Assembly: GCA_025458805.1 (NCBI GenBank)
Contig: JALORQ010000035.1
Location: 1-34,452, forward strand
Length of the DNA stretch: 34,452 nucleotides
Reading direction: 5' to 3'
Source: Rubrivivax sp.
Lineage (GTDB): Bacteria > Pseudomonadota > Gammaproteobacteria > Burkholderiales > Burkholderiaceae_C
Both the position numbers and the translations under genes were made by a program. Position 1 is the stretch's first letter; each line of letters begins with the position of its first letter. The notes beneath the pieces are model-generated. The model worked only from the letters and a program-made list of their open reading frames with translations. It was not told the origin of the DNA and did not search any database. Shown piece after piece: positions 16,781 through 24,469 of the stretch.

Positions 16781-18175
16781 GTGCTGAAGACGGTCCTGGT
16801 CATTCTGGCCGCGACGTTGTGGCTCGCCGGCTGCGGCGGGTCTCGCGACCCCGCCGGCGCGGACGTCCGCGTCATCGCGCTCGAGGTCGCCGAGAGCTCC
16901 GGCGCGGGCGAGGCGATCGCCTTCCGGGCGACGCTGGGCAATGCCGGCCCCGGCAACGCCGAGGGCGTCGCGGTGGCCTGGACCTCCGGCGGCGCAGTCG
17001 CGGCCGGGCCGCCGGATGTCGAGTGCGTGCCCGGCGTCGGCGTCGCGTGTCCCTCCGCGCTCGGGGCCACGATGACGCTGGCCGCGCTGCCGGCCGGCCG
17101 CTCGATCACCTTCGTGTATCGCGTGCCGGTGGCCGTCGAGGCGCGGGGCGACCTTTCGGGCACCGTCTCGGTGGCCTCGGCCGGCGACCCAGACACCGGC
17201 AACGACAGCGCGACGGCGGTGACGCGCGTCGTCGATGCGAGCAACGGCGTGTACCGGGTGTTCGCGGCCGACGCGCGCGAGTACCAGCTCGAGATCGACG
17301 TCGACGCGGGCAGCTACACGATGAGCGGCAATGGCCATTCCTCGACGCGCGCCTTCGCCGTCGACCCTTCGGGCGACCTCGTCGTCGGCGGCGCCAACGC
17401 CCGGCTTCGCACGGCTGCCGACCTCGTCGTCGGTGGCCACGACTTCGGCCGCGGCGTGCTCCCCTTCGTCGCGGCACGGCGCTTCGTCAGCGATCCGACG
17501 TCGCTGGCCGGCGCATTCAACCTCGTCACGCTCAACGTCGCGGCCGACGGAAGCGGACGGACGACGCGCGCGGCCACGGCGCAGTTCAGCGGCAACGAGC
17601 TGGCGGTCTGCCAGGACGACTTCCAGGTCGCCGCGGCGCGCAACTGCCCGGTGGGCTCGGTGCGCACCTATGCCCTTGCCGCCAGCGGCGACGTCATCAC
17701 CGGCACCGACGTGGTGCCGGGCCGTCCCTCGTTCGCCTTCCGCATCGCGCGCTCGGGGCTCGCCAGCATCCTGCTCGCCGCCGGCCCCAGCACCTCGGGA
17801 CGCGACGGCGACGACACGCTGCAGCTGCGGCTTGGGCTCCTCGACGGCCCGCAGGCCGGGCTGCCCGGCGGCGGCCCGGACCGCCCGTATCGCGGCCCGG
17901 CGCTCGGCGCCGACACGCAGCCCGATTGGCTGACGATCGTGCTCGAGCCGACGAGCTATGCGGCGCTCGGCGCCAACATCGACGACGTGGCCGGCCTCGT
18001 GCGGCCGAGCGCGAGCGCGCCGCTGTCGATGCTGGCCGGTGCGCCGACCCCGGCGCTCGGCGGCGCGCCGGTCTGGGTCATGCAATCGCTGCCGCTGGTG
18101 GTCGTGTTCGGCAACGCGACAGCGCCCGCGGGCACGCCGAATGCAAGCGGCCTGATGCAAATCGCCGTGCCTTGA
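16781..18175 (+). CDS. Secreted lipoprotein with DUF11-like domain, otherwise unknown
   Basis: This 464-residue protein begins with a lipoprotein signal: a short hydrophobic stretch VLVILAATLW ending in the lipobox LAGC, so it should be anchored by lipid in the cell envelope. Residues about 30-145 resemble a DUF11/CARDB-type Ig-like domain (TLGNAGPGNAEGVAVAW, LPAGRSITFVYRVPV, then GDPDTGNDSATAVTRVV). The remaining 300 residues look beta-rich, with repeated Gly/Asp/Ala motifs and no catalytic signature I recognise. The GTG at 16781 has GGAGG at 16766-16770, ten bases upstream. It heads the run leading into the sulfatase-like and sulfotransferase genes (20-base gap), so it may act at the surface with the exported product; that is inference. 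Confidence 0.8.
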   Translation: MLKTVLVILAATLWLAGCGGSRDPAGADVRVIALEVAESSGAGEAIAFRATLGNAGPGNAEGVAVAWTSGGAVAAGPPDVECVPGVGVACPSALGATMTLAALPAGRSITFVYRVPVAVEARGDLSGTVSVASAGDPDTGNDSATAVTRVVDASNGVYRVFAADAREYQLEIDVDAGSYTMSGNGHSSTRAFAVDPSGDLVVGGANARLRTAADLVVGGHDFGRGVLPFVAARRFVSDPTSLAGAFNLVTLNVAADGSGRTTRAATAQFSGNELAVCQDDFQVAAARNCPVGSVRTYALAASGDVITGTDVVPGRPSFAFRIARSGLASILLAAGPSTSGRDGDDTLQLRLGLLDGPQAGLPGGGPDRPYRGPALGADTQPDWLTIVLEPTSYAALGANIDDVAGLVRPSASAPLSMLAGAPTPALGGAPVWVMQSLPLVVVFGNATAPAGTPNASGLMQIAVP

Positions 18176-18195
18176 CCTCTTCCGGGACCCGCGTG

Positions 18196-19014
18196 ATGGA
18201 CCTCAACCACATCGTCTTCATCGTGATGGACAGCTGCCGCTGGGACAGCTTCCAGGCCGCGGCCACGCCGAACATCGACCGCCTGGGTGTCGCGCAGCGG
18301 CGCTATGCCTACGCGTCGTGGACGGCGCCCTCGCACCACGCGTTCGCGATGGGGCTGATGCCGCACACGAGTCCGCGCGACGTCTTCGCCTCCGAGGTCT
18401 ACAAGGACGAGTACGCGCAGTGGCGCGAGCGCACCGGGCACGGCGGCATCGAGTTCAAGGCCTTCCTGCCCGATCTGTCGCTGCCCAAGGTGCTGCGCAC
18501 CCTGGGCTATCGCACCGTGGCACGGGTCTCGATGCCGGTGCTCAACCAGAGCACGCTGATCAGCCGCGACTTCGACGACTACAAGCTGATGCCGACCCAC
18601 AACGAGTTCCATCGCATGGTCGACGAGATGGAGTTTCCCGACGGCGAGCCGCACTACTACTTCCTCAACCTCGGCGAGACGCACTACCCGTACATGCTCG
18701 ACGGCAGCCGGCTGCCGCGGATCTCGGGCGTGCACGGCGCGCTCAAGGCGATGGACGACCCCGCGGTGGCGACCAGCAACCCGACGGGCTTCGATCCGGG
18801 CCAGATGGAGATGCTGCGCCTGCAGCAGATCAAGTGCGTCGAATACCTCGACGGCCAGATCGGCCGCCTGATGGCGGCGACGCCGCCCAACACCCACTTC
18901 ATCGTCACCGCCGACCACGGCGAGCTGTTCGGCGAGGAGGGCTACTTCGGCCACGGGCCCATCATGCACGAGAAGTGCTTCGAGGTGCCGTTCGTCGAGG
19001 GGCGGCTCGGCTGA
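18196..19014 (+). CDS. Compact sulfatase-like (alkaline phosphatase superfamily) hydrolase
   Basis: This 272-residue protein has the metal-site layout of the alkaline phosphatase/sulfatase superfamily: VFIVMDSCRWDSF (Asp12) at the N-terminus, TPNIDRL, the probable nucleophile region SWTAPSHHAFAMG with Thr43, and FIVTADHGELFGEEGYFGHG near the C-terminus. The CxPSR motif of true formylglycine sulfatases is absent, so Thr43 is the more likely nucleophile and the reaction (sulfate, phosphate or phospho-group transfer) is open. It is much shorter than typical 450-550-residue sulfatases and ends soon after the metal-binding histidines, with no sign of a frameshift. No signal peptide is seen. The sulfotransferase starts 17 bases downstream. 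Confidence 0.85.
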   Translation: MDLNHIVFIVMDSCRWDSFQAAATPNIDRLGVAQRRYAYASWTAPSHHAFAMGLMPHTSPRDVFASEVYKDEYAQWRERTGHGGIEFKAFLPDLSLPKVLRTLGYRTVARVSMPVLNQSTLISRDFDDYKLMPTHNEFHRMVDEMEFPDGEPHYYFLNLGETHYPYMLDGSRLPRISGVHGALKAMDDPAVATSNPTGFDPGQMEMLRLQQIKCVEYLDGQIGRLMAATPPNTHFIVTADHGELFGEEGYFGHGPIMHEKCFEVPFVEGRLG

Positions 19015-19031
19015 CCGGGGACGCGAGCGCG

Positions 19032-19937
19032 ATGGCCGCCCCGCTCTTCCTCCTCGCGCCGCCGAGGTCGTACACGTCGCTGTTCAACGCGATGCTCGGG
19101 CAGCACCCGCAGTGCTTCGGGCTGCCCGAGCTCTGCCTGTTCAACGTCGACCGGCTGATCGACCTGTGGGTGCGCGACTCCGACGAGATGGGGAGCGAGG
19201 CGAAGACGCGCCACGGCCTGCTGCGCGCGGTGGCCGAGATCTACGCCGGCGAGCAGACGATGCAGTCGGTGCGCATGGCCCTGCACTGGTGCGCGGCGCG
19301 ACAGGAGTGCACTACGGCCGACGTCTACCGCGAGCTCGTCGCGCAGATCGATCCGCTGGTGGCGGTCGAGAAGAGCCCGGCGTACACGATCGACCCGAAG
19401 CGTCTCGAGCGCATCCGCGCCTGCTTTCCCGACGCCCGCTACCTGCACCTGACGCGCCACCCGGTCGGCCAGTGCAAATCGGTGATGAGCCTTTACGAGG
19501 GCACATACGCCGTGCACGTCAACTCGATCGACTTCCTCGACGACCGCGCCATCATCGAGCCCCAGTACGCGTGGCACGATGCCAACGTGAACATCCTCAA
19601 CTTCCTCGACACCGTGCCGGCGTCCCAGCAGATGCGTATCCGCGGCGAGGACATGATGAACGATCCGAAGAAGCATCTGGTCGCGATATGCCGCTGGCTC
19701 GGCCTGCGCACCGACGATGCCGCGGTCGAGCAGATGATGCACCCCGAGCGCTCGCCGTTCGCCTGCTTCGGGCCGCTCGACGCGCTGTTCGGCAACGACC
19801 CGAACTTCCTTTCCGGGCCCACGTTCCGCCCGCACACCGTCAAGGTGCCGTCGCTCGACAAGCCGGTGCCGTGGCGCGAGGACGGGCAGGGGCTCAAGCC
19901 CGAGGTCGTCGCGCTCGCGCGCGAGCTCGGTTATTGA
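19032..19937 (+). CDS. PAPS-dependent sulfotransferase family protein
   Basis: This 301-residue cytoplasmic enzyme should move a sulfo group from PAPS to a hydroxyl or amine of an acceptor. The 5'-phosphosulfate loop is LAPPRSYTSLFNAMLGQHP at the N-terminus, and the 3'-phosphate site is RYLHLTRHPVGQCKSVMSLYEG in the middle. A conserved segment VAVEKSPAYTIDPKRLERI lies between them, and RIRGEDMMNDPKKHLVAICRWLGL follows. The acceptor is unknown; similar bacterial enzymes act on lipids, sugars or polyketides. It is preceded by the sulfatase-like gene and followed by a small unknown gene, an outer-membrane factor and an HlyD fusion. The PAPS-making genes lie 4 kb away on the other strand. Confidence 0.93.
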   Translation: MAAPLFLLAPPRSYTSLFNAMLGQHPQCFGLPELCLFNVDRLIDLWVRDSDEMGSEAKTRHGLLRAVAEIYAGEQTMQSVRMALHWCAARQECTTADVYRELVAQIDPLVAVEKSPAYTIDPKRLERIRACFPDARYLHLTRHPVGQCKSVMSLYEGTYAVHVNSIDFLDDRAIIEPQYAWHDANVNILNFLDTVPASQQMRIRGEDMMNDPKKHLVAICRWLGLRTDDAAVEQMMHPERSPFACFGPLDALFGNDPNFLSGPTFRPHTVKVPSLDKPVPWREDGQGLKPEVVALARELGY

Positions 19938-19954
19938 CACGGGGTTGCTGCGCG

Positions 19955-20362
19955 ATGGAAAGCCACTTCGATCCGCCCAAGCGACGCCGCATCGCGCCCG
20001 TGCAGGGCGATCCGGTGACGACGCACCCCGACCTCGACCGTCTGACCCCGCACCAGCGCGCGCTGCGCGAGGCGCTGCTGCGCGAGTTCAAGTCGCGCCG
20101 CGCGAAGAAGTTCGTCGAGCGCCAGATCCAGTACATCAACGCCAACCGGCAGGTCGCCGAAGGCATCAAGATCCTGTTCGACGAGCACGGCCAGCCGCCG
20201 GCCAACGCCCCGCTCGAGGACATCATCGAGGAGCGCCGGCAGCTCGAGTACCAGGTCAAGTGGTTCGAGGCGATGCTGCTCGAGATGCAGACCCGGCTGC
20301 TGCGCGTGCGCGAGATCGAGGCGCTGGCGCTCGACGTGCTCGCGCGCTCGCCCGGCGAATGA
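19955..20362 (+). CDS. Small basic helical protein of unknown function
   Basis: I do not recognise this 135-residue protein. It has a charged N-terminus (ESHFDPPKRRRIAP), a helical middle with many basic residues (EFKSRRAKKFVERQIQYINANRQ), and a C-terminal helix likely to form a coiled coil (LEDIIEERRQLEYQVKWFEAMLLEMQ). There is no signal peptide or membrane segment. The ATG at 19955 lies 17 bases after the sulfotransferase, and its stop overlaps the start of the NodT gene (ATGA). The setting suggests a cytoplasmic helper of the sulfotransferase or of the export proteins. High G/C third positions and the tight overlap support a real gene. Confidence 0.8.
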   Translation: MESHFDPPKRRRIAPVQGDPVTTHPDLDRLTPHQRALREALLREFKSRRAKKFVERQIQYINANRQVAEGIKILFDEHGQPPANAPLEDIIEERRQLEYQVKWFEAMLLEMQTRLLRVREIEALALDVLARSPGE

Positions 20363-21921
20363 ACCCAGACAAGCGCCGCATGGCCCTCCACGCCCCCCCG
20401 TCCCTGCGCAGGGCCCGACTCGCGTCGGCGGCCGTGCTGGTCTCGCTGCTCGTCGTCGGTGGATGCGCGATGGGCCCCGATTACCAGCGGCCCGAGGTCG
20501 AGCTGCCGTCATCGTTCGGTCGCGCCGCGCCTGCGGCCGGCGCGCTGGTTCCCGACACGCTTCCGCTGCCGGTGCACGGCACCGCGCAGCAGCCCGTGAC
20601 GGCCGGACCGGCGGAACTCGTCGACGCGCCCTGGTGGCAGTCCTTCGGTGATCCGCAGCTCGACGCGCTGATCCGCATCGCGCTCGACGAGAACAAGGAC
20701 CTGCGCATCGCCGCGCTGCGCGTGCAGCAGTTCCAGGGCTCGCTCGACGTGGCGAGGTCCGAGCGCCTGCCCCGCGTCGGCGTGCAGGCGCTCGGCGGCA
20801 GCCAGTGGCTGAGCGAGAACCGCCAGGTGCGTCTTCCTCTGGGCACGGATCCGACGGGCGAGGAGTATTCGGTCGCGCTCACGCTGGGCTGGGAGCTCGA
20901 CCTGTGGGGCCGCATCAGCCGCTCCAACGAGGCGGCGGCGGCCGAACTGCTATCGGTCGAGGAGAACCGGCGTGCGCTCGTCGCGTCGCTGGTGTCGCAG
21001 ATCGCCTCGACCTACCTGCAGCTGCTGTCGGTCGACCGCGAGATCGAGCTCATCGGCCGCATCGTCGACAGCCGGCGCGAGAGCGTGCGGCTGCTGGCCG
21101 CCAAGCTGGCCGGCGGCCGCATCGGCGAGCAGCCGCTCCTCTCGGCCCGTGTCGAGCTGGCGCAGCTCGAGTCCGGCCTGGCTGCGAAGGAGCGCGAGGC
21201 GGCGACGCTCGAACACGCGCTGGCCACGCTGATCGGCCGCGCCCCCGGGCCGGTCGTGCGCGGGCGCCGCTTCGACACCCTGTCGCTGCCGGCGATCCCG
21301 GCCGGCGTCCCGGCGCAGGTCATCGCCCAGCGCCCCGACGTGCGGCAGGCCGAGCAGGATCTGGTGGCCAACAACGCCCGCATCGGCGTGGCCAAGGCGC
21401 AGTACTTTCCGGTGCTGGCGCTGACCGGCCAGAACGGATTCGCGAGCGAGGACCTCAGCAAGCTCACGATGCTGTCGTCGAACTTCGGCTTCTTCGGCCT
21501 CACGCTGCTCGGGCCGCTGTTCGACGGCGGTCGCGTCGCCGGTCTGGTGCGCGAGGCCGAGGCACGTCAGCAGGCCAGCGTCAACGCCTACCTGCGCGCG
21601 GTGCAGGCGGCGCTGCGCGAGGTCGAGGATGCCCTGGTGTGGCACGGCAAGATGGTGCAGCAGGGCGAGGCCCGGGCGCGCGAGGTGCAGGCTCTGGCCG
21701 AGCAGGCCGACTGGTACCGGCGGCGCGAGGCGGGTGGCGCCGGCGAACTGATCGAGGTGCTCGGCGCCGAGCGCCTGGTCTACCAGGGACAACTCGCCCA
21801 GGCGCAGACGAGGCGCGACCAGGCGCTGGCGCTGATCGCCGTCTACAAGGCGATGGGCGGGGGCTGGAGCGTCGCCGATCACGTGCCGGCCGACCTGCGC
21901 AAGGACGAACAGAAGCCATGA
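20359..21921 (+). CDS. NodT-type outer-membrane efflux lipoprotein (TolC-like)
   Basis: This 520-residue outer-membrane factor would form the exit channel of a tripartite pump. It begins with a lipoprotein signal, VLVSLLVVGGC (Cys36), then the family hallmark AMGPDYQRPEVELP and APWWQSFGDPQLDALI. Two OEP repeats of long helices follow, with LGWELDLWGRISRSNEAAAAEL and GPLFDGGRVAGLVREAEARQQ. Total length and the NodT motif are normal. The ATG at 20359 overlaps the previous stop (ATGA), and its own stop overlaps the start of the HlyD fusion in the same way, so the two products probably work as a pair. No RND or ABC pump gene lies nearby. Confidence 0.95.
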   Translation: MNPDKRRMALHAPPSLRRARLASAAVLVSLLVVGGCAMGPDYQRPEVELPSSFGRAAPAAGALVPDTLPLPVHGTAQQPVTAGPAELVDAPWWQSFGDPQLDALIRIALDENKDLRIAALRVQQFQGSLDVARSERLPRVGVQALGGSQWLSENRQVRLPLGTDPTGEEYSVALTLGWELDLWGRISRSNEAAAAELLSVEENRRALVASLVSQIASTYLQLLSVDREIELIGRIVDSRRESVRLLAAKLAGGRIGEQPLLSARVELAQLESGLAAKEREAATLEHALATLIGRAPGPVVRGRRFDTLSLPAIPAGVPAQVIAQRPDVRQAEQDLVANNARIGVAKAQYFPVLALTGQNGFASEDLSKLTMLSSNFGFFGLTLLGPLFDGGRVAGLVREAEARQQASVNAYLRAVQAALREVEDALVWHGKMVQQGEARAREVQALAEQADWYRRREAGGAGELIEVLGAERLVYQGQLAQAQTRRDQALALIAVYKAMGGGWSVADHVPADLRKDEQKP

Positions 21922-24368
21922 CCGATCAGTCCAAGAAAGTCGCGCTGCCGGCCTACCTGCCGCGTCGCCTCGATGCGTTCCGCATCGTCCGCGGCGACCA
22001 GACCAGCTACATCCTGCGCGACAAGCTGCTCGACAAGACGCACGATCTCGAGCCCTGGCAGTTCTTCGTCCTCGAGGTGCTGCCGGGCTGCGAGACGGCG
22101 CCCAAGCTGCTTTCGGTGTTCGAGGACCGCTTCGGACGCAAGATCACCGAACCGGAGGTGCTCGGCTTCTTCGGCTGGCTGGCCGACCAGAAGCTGCTCG
22201 ACGCCGACGCCGAGAACCATCCGCTGCTCAAGCCCTTCACGCGGCCCGGCTACGCCGTCGAGCAGGGGCTGGCCAAGCCGAAGTCGTTCGAGGAACTGGC
22301 AGCCTTCATGGCGCCCGCGGGGGCGCAGCCGGCCGCTCCGGCCGCGCCCGCCGCCGCGGAGGAGGCGGACCTGCCGCCGGGCGTCATCGACGCCGACAAC
22401 CTGGACCCGCGGCGCCACGGCAAGGTGCTGTGGCTGTTCTCGCTGCAGCCCTTCGTTCGCTTCGCCAGCCCGTTCTTCGCGCCGCTGAAGTGGGCGATCT
22501 ACGTCGTGCCGGTGCTGGCGCTGACGGCGCTGTTCCTGCTGCTCGAGTTCGGCCGCGTGGCCGTCGCCGACCTGCGATCGGTCCAGGGGCTGACGACCCT
22601 GGCCTCGCACGTGGTGTTCAGCCTGTTCACGGTCAACCTGTTCGCGGTCCTGACGCAGGCGACCGTCGCGCATCACTACCGCGCGACCGTCAGCGACATG
22701 GGCGTGGCGCTGTACCTGGGCTTCCTGCCGCGTCTGGTCGCCCGCATCCGCAACGTGCGCCAGCTCAACCGGCGCGAGCGCATGTGGGTGCACGGCGGCC
22801 CGCTGCTGATGCGGCTGTTCCTGTTCAGCCTGGGCGTGCTCGTCTGGTACAACAGCCGCGACGGCGCGCCGCTGCTGTCGCAGGTCGGCCTGTCGCTGGC
22901 GTTCATCGCCGGCATCAACATGATCGTCGGCAGCGCCAACCCGCTGGTGCGGGGCAACGGCTATCACCTGCTGGCCGCCTTCATCGACGAGCCGCACCTG
23001 CGCGGCAAGGCCTACCGCGCCTTCATGAACCGCCTGCGCGGCGGACCGGTGACCGAGAAGGATTCGAACGTCCTCGCCGGCTATGCGCTGGCCACCTTCC
23101 TCTACATCTACGTCATCGGTGCGCTGGCGGTCTACATCGTCGCCAACTTCCTGCAGCGCCTCGAGCTCGGCGGCGCGGCTTACATCGTCGCCGGCGTGCT
23201 CGGGCTGTATCTGCTGTACCGCTCGATCACCAAGTTCCGCCGCATCAGCCAGGCCTACGACCGAGCGATGCAGTTCGACCGCTGGCGCAAGCGCGCGCTG
23301 CCGGCCGAGGGGGGCGAGACACTGCAGACCGAGGAGCCCCAGGGCAGCCGCACCGCGATCTACCTGCGCCGTGCGCTGGCGCTGTCGCTGCTGCTGCTGC
23401 TGTTCCTGCCGTACCCGTACGAGCCGGGCGGCGACTTCCAGGTCTTCCCGAGCGAGAGGCAGGTCCTGACGACCGACGTGCCGGGCATCGTCGAGGAGGT
23501 GTTCTTCGACGGCGGCGAACAGGTGCGCAAGGGGACGGTCGTCGCGCGGCTGGCGAGCACCGACCTGCAGGCGCAGGTCGCGACGCTGGGCGCACGGATC
23601 GCCGAGCAGGAAGCCGTGATCGCGGACCTGCGTGCGAAGCCCAAGCGCGAGGAGATCCTGGTCGCGCAGAAGGCGCTCGAGACGGCGCTCGAGCGGGCAC
23701 GATTCAGCGCGGCGCGCGTGCCTCGCACCGAGAAGCTGTACCGCGAGCGCCTGGTCTCGTTCGAGGAGTTCGATGCCGTGCGCAAGGAGGCCGAGGTCGA
23801 CGCGCGCGAGGTGGCGCAGCGCGAGGCCGCGCTGGCGCTGGCCAAGGTCGGCACGACGCCGCAGAAGCTGCAGGCCGAGCAGGCCCGCCTCGACAGCCTG
23901 CGCGAGGAACGCGCCGGCCTGGAAGGTCGCGTGCGCCGGACCGAACTCGTGATGCCTTTCGACGGCACGATCCTGACGCTGCGTCTCCGGGATCGCAAGG
24001 GCAGCGTGCTCGAGAGGGGGCAGCCTTTCGCGACCGTCGAGAACGCGCGGTCGGTGACCGCCGAGATCGAGGTACCCGAGTCCGAGATCGGCTTCGTGCG
24101 CAGCGACGGCGAGGTGCGGGCGCGGCTGAACGCCTTCTCGGACCAGATCTTCACCGGGCGCGTCGCGACGATCGACCGCAACGTCACGACGAAGGAGTTC
24201 GGCAACGTGGTGAAGGTCGTCGCGACCATCGACAACCTCGATGGCCGCATCAAGAGCGGGATGACCGGCCACGCCAAGGTCCAGGGCGAGACCATGCCGG
24301 TGTGGCGCGCGTTCTCTCTCGCGCTGCAGCGCTTCTTCGCGGTCCAGGTCTGGTCCTGGATCCCCTGA
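21918..24368 (+). CDS. Fusion of PqqD-like, degenerate M50-like membrane domain and HlyD adaptor
   Basis: This 816-residue inner-membrane protein has three parts. Residues about 10-105 resemble a PqqD/RRE-like winged helix (DLEPWQFFVLEVLPGCETAPKLL). After an Ala/Pro linker, residues about 170-460 are a multi-helix domain like the M50 site-2-protease type. Residues about 480-800 are an HlyD/membrane-fusion adaptor, with an anchor helix RALALSLLLLLFLPYPY, a lipoyl-like half GIVEEVFFDGGEQVRKGTVVARL, long coiled coils and the second half VMPFDGTILTLRLRDRKGS. The M50 zinc motif HExxH is missing: AVLTQ (243-247) occupies its place in my ungapped comparison, and NPLVRGNGYHLLAAF replaces the DGY-type site. 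It is therefore probably a transport scaffold, not a protease. Its start overlaps the NodT stop by four bases. Confidence 0.88.
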   Translation: MTDQSKKVALPAYLPRRLDAFRIVRGDQTSYILRDKLLDKTHDLEPWQFFVLEVLPGCETAPKLLSVFEDRFGRKITEPEVLGFFGWLADQKLLDADAENHPLLKPFTRPGYAVEQGLAKPKSFEELAAFMAPAGAQPAAPAAPAAAEEADLPPGVIDADNLDPRRHGKVLWLFSLQPFVRFASPFFAPLKWAIYVVPVLALTALFLLLEFGRVAVADLRSVQGLTTLASHVVFSLFTVNLFAVLTQATVAHHYRATVSDMGVALYLGFLPRLVARIRNVRQLNRRERMWVHGGPLLMRLFLFSLGVLVWYNSRDGAPLLSQVGLSLAFIAGINMIVGSANPLVRGNGYHLLAAFIDEPHLRGKAYRAFMNRLRGGPVTEKDSNVLAGYALATFLYIYVIGALAVYIVANFLQRLELGGAAYIVAGVLGLYLLYRSITKFRRISQAYDRAMQFDRWRKRALPAEGGETLQTEEPQGSRTAIYLRRALALSLLLLLFLPYPYEPGGDFQVFPSERQVLTTDVPGIVEEVFFDGGEQVRKGTVVARLASTDLQAQVATLGARIAEQEAVIADLRAKPKREEILVAQKALETALERARFSAARVPRTEKLYRERLVSFEEFDAVRKEAEVDAREVAQREAALALAKVGTTPQKLQAEQARLDSLREERAGLEGRVRRTELVMPFDGTILTLRLRDRKGSVLERGQPFATVENARSVTAEIEVPESEIGFVRSDGEVRARLNAFSDQIFTGRVATIDRNVTTKEFGNVVKVVATIDNLDGRIKSGMTGHAKVQGETMPVWRAFSLALQRFFAVQVWSWIP

Positions 24369-24405
24369 TGGCAGCGCCGGGCGGCCGGCGTCGCCCGGAA
24401 TGACG

Positions 24406-24429
24406 AAGGGCCGGTGGCTGCCGGCCCTT
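24406..24429. terminator. Strong hairpin terminator between convergent units
   Basis: Perfect 9-base arms AAGGGCCGG (24406-24414) and CCGGCCCTT (24421-24429) enclose a six-base loop. The plus-strand side continues with TTTG, a weak U run, so it best serves the operon ending at 24368. It also lies before the end of the oppositely directed gene and may separate the two units. Confidence 0.7.
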
Positions 24430-24469
24430 TGTCATGGTGAAGGGATCGTGCGCGCGGCCGCGGCCGGCC

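Noticed and set aside
18960-19020. Possible frameshift truncating the sulfatase-like gene
   Set aside because: I found no continuation of sulfatase-like sequence in the other frames, and the next gene has a normal start 17 bases later, so the short length looks natural.
21879-24272. A 797-codon minus-strand open frame opposite the HlyD fusion
   Set aside because: Composition typical of an antisense shadow in GC-rich DNA; the plus frame is supported by HlyD and PqqD features and an ATGA overlap.
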